A DNA stretch of 64,000 nucleotides from Planococcus sp. CP5-4_YE (GTDB lineage: Bacteria; Bacillota; Bacilli; Bacillales_A; Planococcaceae). The position numbers were made by a program, and so were the translations under genes. The stretch spans positions 62,001-126,000 of the forward strand of contig NZ_JAHPZO010000005.1 in the NCBI RefSeq assembly GCF_019042655.1, read 5' to 3'. Each line of letters begins with the position of its first letter. Within the stretch, counting starts at the first letter, position 1. Positions 57,774 through 64,000 of the stretch are shown piece after piece. The notes below the pieces were generated by a model. It made no database searches. It was not told where the DNA came from and was given only the letters and a program-made list of their open reading frames with translations.

Positions 57774-58871
57774 CTAGTTTAACTTTAAAACCGCACTATA
57801 AACGCTCCGGATTTCCCGTTGCAGGTTTTCATTGGAAAAATTTTCTTTTGCGAAGCTTCGAAGCCTGCTTCCCATTTCACTCGTATTTGCATCTATCGCC
57901 TTTTCCATCACGTGTTTGAGTGCATCTGCACGCCCTGGTTCCACGATCCATCCGGTTTTCCCAGGATCAACAAGTGCCGGCACGCCTCCCACATTGGTGG
58001 CGATGACCGGTGTGGCCATATCGGCAGATTCCAAAAGCACGAGCGGAAAACTTTCGCTATGCGAGGTCAATAAAGATACATCCGCAGCATACAATAATTG
58101 GTCCACATCATTACGCGCCCCTAAAAATTGCACATGCTCTGAAATGCCGAGTGCTGATGCCTGTTCACTTAATTTCTGTCGCAGATTGCCTTCACCGATG
58201 ACCCACAATTTACATGGCCGGTGGATCTGGGCGAAAGCGTCAAGAAGAATATCGTGCCCTTTAACCGGATGAAGACGCGCCACTATGGCAAAGACAAACT
58301 CATCTTCCTGGGTGTCGAGCGATTTCCGGATAGCCTGTTGATCAAATTTCGGCAAGGTTTCATGGAAATTAATCCCGTTAAACACCGGAGTGATTTTCTT
58401 CGATTCGACGCCCATTTGGACCAGCATATCCCTGAATTTCTCCGATACGGCAAACAAATGATCCGCGCGGCGCATCGCCCGCTGGTTCAAGATGGTAAAC
58501 ACTTTCGCAAGCGGCTTGGGCTGATGGAGAAAATCGAGTGTCGGGTCGCTATGAACTGTAATGAACCACGGCATGCCTAGTTTTTTATAGACAGAATCAA
58601 TCAAAAAATTGGCACGCGCCCCATGAGAATGAACAATGGAAAATCCACCTTTTTTCAAGACCAACAAAATCTTTCTTGGAGCCGATCGGTCTAGACGGCT
58701 ATTTTGCTGGACTACTGTGACTGGAATTCCCGCTTTGCGTGCATCTTCTGCAAATGCGCCTTCGGTCAATAACAGCAACTCTGCTTCTACAGGAGAGTTC
58801 GTCAATAGCTGCAATAAATGCTTTTTAGAGCCTCCGGTTTCACCGCCGCTGATTACATGTAATACTTTCAT
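57774..58871 (-). CDS. Family 4 glycosyltransferase
   Basis: A 365-residue GT-B enzyme. The N-lobe has MKVLHVISGGETGGSKKHLL (acceptor/G-rich loop) and IVHSHGARANFLIDS; the C-lobe has FAIVARLHPVKGHDILLDAF, LWVIGEGNLRQKL, VQFLGARNDVDQLLYAADV and the nucleotide-sugar motif SESFPLVLLESADMATPVIATNVGG (E-x7-E). Such enzymes extend undecaprenyl-linked sugars. Its ATG overlaps the stop of the TagA-type gene (1-base overlap), so the two are translated together. The sugar is not determinable by eye. Confidence 0.92.
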   Translation of the reverse strand: MKVLHVISGGETGGSKKHLLQLLTNSPVEAELLLLTEGAFAEDARKAGIPVTVVQQNSRLDRSAPRKILLVLKKGGFSIVHSHGARANFLIDSVYKKLGMPWFITVHSDPTLDFLHQPKPLAKVFTILNQRAMRRADHLFAVSEKFRDMLVQMGVESKKITPVFNGINFHETLPKFDQQAIRKSLDTQEDEFVFAIVARLHPVKGHDILLDAFAQIHRPCKLWVIGEGNLRQKLSEQASALGISEHVQFLGARNDVDQLLYAADVSLLTSHSESFPLVLLESADMATPVIATNVGGVPALVDPGKTGWIVEPGRADALKHVMEKAIDANTSEMGSRLRSFAKENFSNENLQREIRSVYSAVLKLN

Positions 58872-59593
58872 CAGCGTTTTCCGCCTTTATCACGCACGGC
58901 TTTGATGAGGAATTGCGGAAGCGCCATTTGGCGTTTAATGCGCGTAGGTTGGCTGGCAAGACGATAGAGCCATTCAGTGCCTGTGTTCAAGAATAACTTC
59001 GGCGCGCGTTTGACGTTGCCACTGTAAACATCGAAACTGCCGCCGACGCCCTGGAAGATATTGACGTCCAATTGTTCCATGTTTTCACGGATGAACAATT
59101 CCTGTTTTGGGCTGCCGAGCGCGACGAACAGGATTTGCGGTTGCGCAGCATTGATGGCTTCAGTGATTTTTGATGGGTCTTTTTCATAACCGTCGAGTGT
59201 ACCGGCGACAATGAGATTCGGATATTTCGCTTGGATGTTTTGTGCGGCCAGTTCCACTGTCGCTTTTTTCGCCCCGTACATAAAGATTCGGTGGCCGTGT
59301 TTATTCGCTAGTTGAAGCAGCGCATCCATCATGCCGATGCCGGTCACACGTTCGCGAATCGCGCCTCCGCGCATGCGGGAAGCGATTTTAATGCCGACGC
59401 CATCCGGAATCTGGTACGTCGATTCGTTCAAAAGCTTACGCAGTGCAGGGTCTTTCGAAGCCATCATGACTTTTTCAGGGTTGATGGCGACGATGCGCGA
59501 TTTGCTACCTGTTTCGATATCGGTTTGGATTTTATCCAGCAATTGCTGTTCGGTCTCTTTGTTGACGGTAACGCCTAAAATTTCTTCTTTCAT
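58871..59593 (-). CDS. tagA: WecG/TagA/CpsF family glycosyltransferase
   Basis: A 240-residue membrane-associated GT26 enzyme. The start MKEEILGVTVNKETEQQLL follows TGGAGG by nine bases; an ATG seven codons earlier has no ribosome site. Motifs: RIVAINPEKVMMASKDP, YQIPDGVGIKIASRMRG (the catalytic Asp), RVTGIGMMDALLQ, IFMYGAKKATVELAA, ILFVALGSPKQELFI and GVGGSFDVYSG. TagA transfers ManNAc to GlcNAc-PP-undecaprenol, the second step of wall teichoic acid linkage-unit synthesis; WecG adds ManNAcA. The WecC-like gene beside it makes either sugar possible here. The symbol is tentative. Confidence 0.9.
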   Translation of the reverse strand: MKEEILGVTVNKETEQQLLDKIQTDIETGSKSRIVAINPEKVMMASKDPALRKLLNESTYQIPDGVGIKIASRMRGGAIRERVTGIGMMDALLQLANKHGHRIFMYGAKKATVELAAQNIQAKYPNLIVAGTLDGYEKDPSKITEAINAAQPQILFVALGSPKQELFIRENMEQLDVNIFQGVGGSFDVYSGNVKRAPKLFLNTGTEWLYRLASQPTRIKRQMALPQFLIKAVRDKGGKR

Positions 59594-59617
59594 GTAGTTC
59601 GTGCCTCCATGCAAAAC

Positions 59618-59645
59618 CGCATTTCCAATGGTTTGAAAATGCGGC
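59618..59645 (-). terminator. Intra-operon terminator between wecC and tagA
   Basis: Minus-strand arms CCGCATTTTC (59636-59645) and GGAAATGCGG (59618-59627) with minor mismatch, followed by TTTTGC. It lies just before the tagA ribosome site and may attenuate the downstream genes. Confidence 0.7.
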
Positions 59646-59653
59646 CGTGTATT

Positions 59654-60931
59654 TTAATTTTTTGGGTTGCCTTTGCCGTCGCCAAGACGGTAAACCGTGA
59701 ATCCTGCTTGTTCGTAAGCTTCGCGGCTGATGGCATTTTTCGTGTCAAAAATCGCTTGATGGCGCATCGTTCCGCCCATTGTTTTCGGGTCGTATTCTTT
59801 AAATGCCTTGTGATCGGTTAAGATAACGATCAAGTCCGCGCCTTCTACTGCTTCATCATAAGATTGCGTCTGGAATGGCGCTTTGTTTTCTTTGACGTGC
59901 GGATCGAATGAAGAAATGTTCAGGTTTTTCGACTTCAAGTGTTCCAGCACTTCCATCGATGGGCTCTCACGGATGTCGTCGATATTGCCTTTAAAGGCCA
60001 AACCAAAGACAGCGACTTTCGCATCGGCCACATCTTTTAGGATCTCATCGATTTTATCTGCCGTGTATTGTGGCATGCCGTCGTTCGTCATGCGCGACAG
60101 ATGGATGATCTGTGAAAGATCCTTCTCTTTTTCGACCAAGAACCATGGATCGACGGCGATGCAATGCCCACCGACACCAGGTCCTGGCAAATGAATATTG
60201 ACGCGCGGATGGTGGTTCGCGAGACGAATCGCTTCCCAAGCATCGACGCCTACATTATCGGAAATTTTCGCGATTTCATTGGCGAACGCGATGTTGACGT
60301 CGCGGTAAGTGTTTTCCATGACTTTGACCATTTCGGCCGTAGTCGCATCCGTCAGAATGAATTCACCTTTAACGAATGATTCGTAATATACTTGCGTACG
60401 TTTTGAAGACTCCTCATTGATGCCGCCAATGATGCGGTCATTTTTCACGAGCTCTTCAAATACCTTGCCTGGAATGACGCGCTCTGGGGAATGCGAAACA
60501 AATAGTTCTGTCCCGATTTCCAAATTGCTCTTCACAAGAATCGGCATCATGACATCGAGCACAGTGCGCGGCGGCACAGTCGATTCCAAGACGACCAAAT
60601 CGCCTTTTTTCAAGAACGGCACAATCGATTCTGTCGCTGCGCGGATGTAATCCATATTGGCTGTTTTGTCTTCCGCGATCGGAGACGGCACAGCAATTAT
60701 GAACATGTCCGCTTGTGCAGGTTGTGTTGAAACCGAGAAAGTGCCTTTTTCCAACGCTTTGTTCAAGTAGTCTTGAAGAAACGGTTCTTCGATATGAATT
60801 TGGCCTTCAGACAGCATATCCACTGCTTTTTGATTGACGTCCACGCCGTGCACGTCATAACCATGGTTTGCGAACATGACCGCTGTCGGCAAGCCGATAT
60901 ATCCTAATCCCACTACACAGATTTTTTCCAT
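59654..60931 (-). CDS. wecC: UDP-N-acetyl-D-mannosamine dehydrogenase-type nucleotide sugar dehydrogenase
   Basis: A 425-residue NAD-dependent enzyme that oxidises the C6 of a UDP-sugar to the uronate in two steps. The start MEKICVVGLGYIGLPTAVM follows GAGGAG by nine bases and carries the Rossmann G-x-G-x-x-G. Further motifs: HSPERVIPGKV, NTYRDVNIAFANEIAKI, the catalytic Cys in GPGVGGHCIAVDPWFLV and GLAFKGNIDDIRESPSMEVLE. GGHCIAVDPWFLV and the HSPERVIPG segment are more like WecC (UDP-ManNAcA) than UDP-glucose or UDP-GlcNAc dehydrogenases. It supplies an acidic sugar, probably used by the adjacent TagA-type and GT4 enzymes. Confidence 0.9.
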   Translation of the reverse strand: MEKICVVGLGYIGLPTAVMFANHGYDVHGVDVNQKAVDMLSEGQIHIEEPFLQDYLNKALEKGTFSVSTQPAQADMFIIAVPSPIAEDKTANMDYIRAATESIVPFLKKGDLVVLESTVPPRTVLDVMMPILVKSNLEIGTELFVSHSPERVIPGKVFEELVKNDRIIGGINEESSKRTQVYYESFVKGEFILTDATTAEMVKVMENTYRDVNIAFANEIAKISDNVGVDAWEAIRLANHHPRVNIHLPGPGVGGHCIAVDPWFLVEKEKDLSQIIHLSRMTNDGMPQYTADKIDEILKDVADAKVAVFGLAFKGNIDDIRESPSMEVLEHLKSKNLNISSFDPHVKENKAPFQTQSYDEAVEGADLIVILTDHKAFKEYDPKTMGGTMRHQAIFDTKNAISREAYEQAGFTVYRLGDGKGNPKN

Positions 60932-61069
60932 TTCGTTAATTCTCCTCAATTGCCAGTAATTTTTTATCTCCTGCTTTGCATGCAGAGATTTGTTTCAATA
61001 GTTTTGTTAAATAAGTTGAACTAATACTTTTTCTTTAAGACTTCATTGCATACGATATTCCGCAAAACA

Positions 61070-61150
61070 GCTGGCTTTCCTGGGGGCTTGCGCTGAACTA
61101 ATTCGGGCTTGCTGCCCGAATGGATTTCAGCACTTCGCTGATCCCCAAGG
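61070..61150. repeat. Imperfect long palindrome next to repeat copy C
   Basis: A central perfect hairpin, ATTCGGGC (61101-61108) with GCCCGAAT (61114-61121), is flanked by GCGCTGAA...TTCAGC and, further out, by TTTCCTGGGG and TCCCCAAGGAG, which pair imperfectly. The region 60950-61460 holds no gene. Confidence 0.6.
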
Positions 61151-61200
61151 AGTCTGCGCTATTTTGCTCCATATCTATTGATATGATCCAGATATTAAGA

Positions 61201-61310
61201 GTGCAAGGCAGCGACTCCTGCGGGAATAGCATGAGTCTTGAGACCCCACAGGAAGCGCAGCGACCGAGGAGGCTCAAGCCATGCCCGCGGAAAGCGTCTG
61301 CCTGTAACGA
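61201..61310. repeat. Interspersed palindromic repeat, copy C
   Basis: CGACTCCTGCGGGAATAGC, GAGACCCCACAGG, GCGACCGAGGAGGCTCAAG and CCCGCGGAAAGCG align with the copies at 19321-19530 and 53401-53540. CTCCTGCGGG and CCCGCGGAAAG are imperfectly inverted. Confidence 0.75.
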
Positions 61311-61463
61311 TTACATCGCTCTCTTTGACTGGTTCATTTTTTGTTCAACTCACATATTATCAATAGTTCATTCTACCATAGCAAAGCCTTAGGCAGAAAT
61401 CGTTTTGGTGTATTTTTCATTACGGTTTCGTTACAGGACGCCCGATGGCTTGATGGGTTCCCA

Positions 61464-61499
61464 AAGAAAAACCTCTCCCGCAAATGCGGAAGAGGTTAG
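61464..61499 (-). terminator. Terminator of the alanine symporter gene
   Basis: Minus-strand arms AACCTCTTCCGC (61486-61497) and GCGGGAGAGGTT (61470-61481) with one mismatch, loop ATTT, followed by TTTCTTT. Confidence 0.9.
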
Positions 61500-61502
61500 A
61501 AG

Positions 61503-62924
61503 TTATTCGTCGTGACGATGTGCTTCTTCTCCCCAACATTCCGTGTTTTTCAGGCCAGGCACATTTTTTGCATAGAACACCGGATTCTTGCCGGCTTTTC
61601 TTTGTCCCATATAATCGTCGAGGACGCGGAAAGCGATCTTCCCGAGCAGGGCGATGACAATCAAGTTAATGACGGCCATCATGCCCATGAACAGATCCGC
61701 CATGTTCCAGACAAGCTGGACTTGTGCAATCGACCCAAACATGACCATCGCAAGGACGCCAAAGCGGTAAGCCGTCAGCCATAAGCTATGTGCATTGATG
61801 AACTCAATATTCGTCTCGCCGTAATAATAGTTTCCGACAATCGAGCTGAAAGCGAAGAACGTGATAGCGATCGCCAGGAAGTAAGGGGCCCATGCTCCGA
61901 CATGCATCTCAAGTGAAGTTTGGGTCAGCAAAATGCCTTCCTGTTCACTTGTACGGTACAAGTCCGCTAAAATGATGACGAAAGCAGTCGCCGAACAGAT
62001 GATGATTGTGTCGAAGAACACGCCAAGACTTTGGACTAATCCTTGTTTTGCAGGATGCGATACGTTTGCAGAAGCTGCAGCGTTTGGCACAGATCCCATA
62101 CCGGCTTCGTTCGAGAACAAACCTCGGCGTATCCCCTGCATGATCGCAGCACCGATACCGCCGCCGACCACTTCTTCAAGACCAAACGCATTTTGGATGA
62201 TTAAGGTGAAGACCGCCGGAATTTCCGTAAAATTAAGGATGGATATGTAAGCGACGACAACCAAATAAGCAACTGCCATGACAGGTACGACAATTTGCGT
62301 GACATGCGCGATCCGGCGTACTCCGCCGAAAATGACGATGGCGGACAAAACGACCAAGCTTGCACCGACGACCCAGTTCGGGATGTCCAATACTTCACCG
62401 ACCGATTGGGCAATAGTGTTCGATTGAACCGAGTTGAAAATGAAACCGAATGCAAGTGTCAGGAGGATGGCAAAAACAATACCCAGTTTCCGTGTGCCAA
62501 GTGCTTTCTCCATATAGTAAGCAGGCCCCCCACGGAATTGCTCACCGTCTTTGATCTTGTAGACTTGAGCAAGTGTGCTTTCGATAAACGCGGTTGCCAT
62601 CCCGATTAGGGCAACGACCCACATCCAGAAAACGGCGCCAGGGCCGCCAATGGCAATTGCCAAAGCAACTCCGGTGATATTGCCGGTCCCGACGCGGGAT
62701 GCGGTCGAAATCGTAAATGCCTGGAATGCGGAAATTCCGCCGGTTCCGTCTTTCTTTTCGGTAATGACGCGGAACATTTCGCCAAACAAGCGCACTTGCA
62801 CGAAATGAGTGCGGATGGTGAAGTATAAACCAAGACCGAGCAAGAGCCCGATCAATATGTATGTCCATAATAAGTTATTGCCTTCGTCGACGATCCACGT
62901 CAACCCGTTAAATATTGCATCCAT
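61503..62924 (-). CDS. Alanine/glycine:cation symporter (AGCS family)
   Basis: A 473-residue inner-membrane carrier with about 11 helices. Family motifs: the N-terminal DAIFNGLTWIVDEGNNLLW, ISTASRVGTGNITGVALAIAIGG, GGPGAVFWMWVVALIGMATAF (quoted in part), YKIKDGEQFRGGPAYYMEK and the signature FSNEAGMGSVPNAAASANV. It should import alanine or glycine with Na+ (or H+). Length is typical. AAAGGGG lies about eight bases before the ATG. It is transcribed alone and ends at a strong terminator. Confidence 0.95.
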   Translation of the reverse strand: MDAIFNGLTWIVDEGNNLLWTYILIGLLLGLGLYFTIRTHFVQVRLFGEMFRVITEKKDGTGGISAFQAFTISTASRVGTGNITGVALAIAIGGPGAVFWMWVVALIGMATAFIESTLAQVYKIKDGEQFRGGPAYYMEKALGTRKLGIVFAILLTLAFGFIFNSVQSNTIAQSVGEVLDIPNWVVGASLVVLSAIVIFGGVRRIAHVTQIVVPVMAVAYLVVVAYISILNFTEIPAVFTLIIQNAFGLEEVVGGGIGAAIMQGIRRGLFSNEAGMGSVPNAAASANVSHPAKQGLVQSLGVFFDTIIICSATAFVIILADLYRTSEQEGILLTQTSLEMHVGAWAPYFLAIAITFFAFSSIVGNYYYGETNIEFINAHSLWLTAYRFGVLAMVMFGSIAQVQLVWNMADLFMGMMAVINLIVIALLGKIAFRVLDDYMGQRKAGKNPVFYAKNVPGLKNTECWGEEAHRHDE

Positions 62925-63020
62925 TTCGATGACCCCTTTAAATTACTATAGTTTAAGCCTTTGATACATACCCTTAATGAGGTGCCGGGAAACTATTTTC
63001 GGCACCTCACCGGCATGCTG

Positions 63021-64000
63021 TTACGCTAAGCGCAAAGTCTCAGCCAAGACGCGCGCGCCAATGTCGAGTGCTTCCCGGTTGAATTTCATGTCCGGATGAT
63101 GCAGCCCCGGCGTTAAATCAGCGCCGATTCCGACCATCGCCGCTTTCAGCCCAGGCTGTTTAATCGTGTAAAAATGGAAATCGTCTGCCCCCGTTGTCTG
63201 GATTGCTTCAGCAAATGCCTCGTCTCCGAGCACATTGCGAATCGCCTGCGAAGCAATCTCCATCGCCTCGCCCGATACTTCGGCAGCAGGCGTGTAATCA
63301 TCCCATTTCAAATCGATTTCGACGCCATGAAGCGCGGCGATCGCCCGCAAACCTTCTTCAAGGCTGACTTTCATTGTGTGCATCAAATCATTGGACTGTG
63401 AACGCACATCTAGTGCGAATGTTGCGCTTCCGGGAATGATATTCAAGCTTTCTCCGCCGGTCTGGATATTCGTCAGCTTGGCTGAATACGATTCGAATGG
63501 TGAAAAATAAATCGTTTTCACGAATTGATGAATCGCTGCGATCACATCAATAGCATTTTTCCCTTGATGCGGCCGCGCCCCATGTGCATCTTCGCCGGTG
63601 ATTTTGCCTTTGAGGAAAATTCCGGACCCGTGATGAAGCGCTGGCGTCACCTTGCCAAACGGCAGCTCTTCCTGCGGGCGCAGGTGAACGCCGAACAAAT
63701 GCGTCACGCCGACTAGTGCGCCGCGTTCAATCATCGCAAGCGAACCGTTGCCCTGCTCTTCAGCCGGCTGAAAAATAAAGCGGATGCGCTTATTCAAGGA
63801 TTCGTCCTTCAAACGCAGGAGGGCCCCAAGGACCATCGACATATTGGCGTCATGGCCGCAGGAATGATTGGCCTGCACTTGGCCATTCACTTCCTGCCAT
63901 AAGGCATCGATATCCGCACGCACGGCGATCACTTCCTCCCCTTCGCCAATTTCGGCAAACAAGCCAGTGACATCATCGAATGTCCGATACTTTACTCCGA
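63021..64000 (-). CDS. M20 family amidohydrolase (AmhX-like), 5' end beyond the window
   Basis: The frame is open to the window edge (…VKYRTFDDVTGLFAEIG), so the N-terminus is missing. Metal-binding residues of M20/M40 hydrolases are visible: HSCGHDANMSMVLGA (His and Asp), FQPAEEQGNGSLAM (Glu pair), LFGVHLRP and the C-terminal GADLTPGLHHPDMKFN. A dimerisation insert contains GEDAHGARPHQGKNAIDV. The segment VRADIDALWQEVNGQ and overall layout recall B. subtilis AmhX. Substrates of the family are N-acyl or aminoacylated amino acids. The gene is the next one upstream of the alanine symporter, with a gap of about 95 bases. Confidence 0.9.
   Translation of the reverse strand, partial: GVKYRTFDDVTGLFAEIGEGEEVIAVRADIDALWQEVNGQVQANHSCGHDANMSMVLGALLRLKDESLNKRIRFIFQPAEEQGNGSLAMIERGALVGVTHLFGVHLRPQEELPFGKVTPALHHGSGIFLKGKITGEDAHGARPHQGKNAIDVIAAIHQFVKTIYFSPFESYSAKLTNIQTGGESLNIIPGSATFALDVRSQSNDLMHTMKVSLEEGLRAIAALHGVEIDLKWDDYTPAAEVSGEAMEIASQAIRNVLGDEAFAEAIQTTGADDFHFYTIKQPGLKAAMVGIGADLTPGLHHPDMKFNREALDIGARVLAETLRLA

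Overview
This window looks like chromosomal DNA of a low-to-moderate GC, non-clostridial member of the Bacillota, most probably Planococcaceae (Planococcus/Planomicrobium-like). That placement is inferred from gene content: strong AGGAGG ribosome sites with GTG and TTG starts, an LTA synthase, an RsbR-type STAS protein, a TPP riboswitch-controlled tenA-thiM-thiD-thiE-thiW operon, and many proteins carrying cell-wall-binding repeat 2 (CWB2). I see no rRNA, tRNA, transposase, prophage or CRISPR array.

Layout. 0-5 kb holds small minus-strand genes for membrane proteins, a lipoprotein, a HEAT-repeat protein and a GNAT; three copies of one palindrome lie between consecutive genes there. 5.5-6.5 kb is a divergent PRPP synthetase. 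6.6-12.9 kb is mostly small membrane proteins around one orphan OppB-OppC fused permease. 13.1-14.7 kb is a YdcZ-type transporter, a Crp/Fnr regulator and a second YdcZ-type transporter in one operon. 14.9-19.2 kb holds an RsbR-like co-antagonist, an SRPBCC protein, a methyltransferase, a GNAT and a frame-disrupted MATE exporter, followed by its likely TetR regulator (19.6-20.1 kb). 20.2-23.9 kb is the thiamine salvage operon. 24-30 kb has a FemAB/GNAT-like protein, a lipoprotein serine protease and a 1166-residue secreted nuclease.

30.3-39.6 kb (plus strand) is envelope glycobiology. One operon has a MurJ/MviN flippase, a PIG-L deacetylase, an O-antigen-ligase-type polymerase and a GNAT. A second has a polyprenyl-phosphate glycosyltransferase, a DUF2304 protein, an EmrE-like carrier and a GT-C transferase. 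Between them lie two tandem copies of a ~240-bp repeat with a conserved, covarying long hairpin, and a minimal M50 metalloprotease.

39.8-57.5 kb (minus strand) is a surface-protein region. Five secreted enzymes each carry three CWB2 modules: a 5'-nucleotidase, a Vpr-like subtilase, a LytC-like amidase, a SpoIID/LytB-like protein and an NlpC/P60 hydrolase. An acidic lipoprotein and an LTA synthase lie among them. 57.8-60.9 kb encodes WecC-, TagA- and GT4-type enzymes that could make the anionic wall polymer that CWB2 modules bind. The right end has an alanine:cation symporter and a truncated M20 amidohydrolase. Copies of an interspersed palindromic repeat occur near 19.4, 53.4 and 61.2 kb.

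Taken together, the right half reads as a cell-surface locus: export and polymerisation of wall glycans, their modification by lipid-linked sugars, and a set of wall-anchored hydrolases displayed on them. Functions are assigned from motifs read by eye. Start codons were chosen by Shine-Dalgarno spacing and several differ from the longest possible frame.
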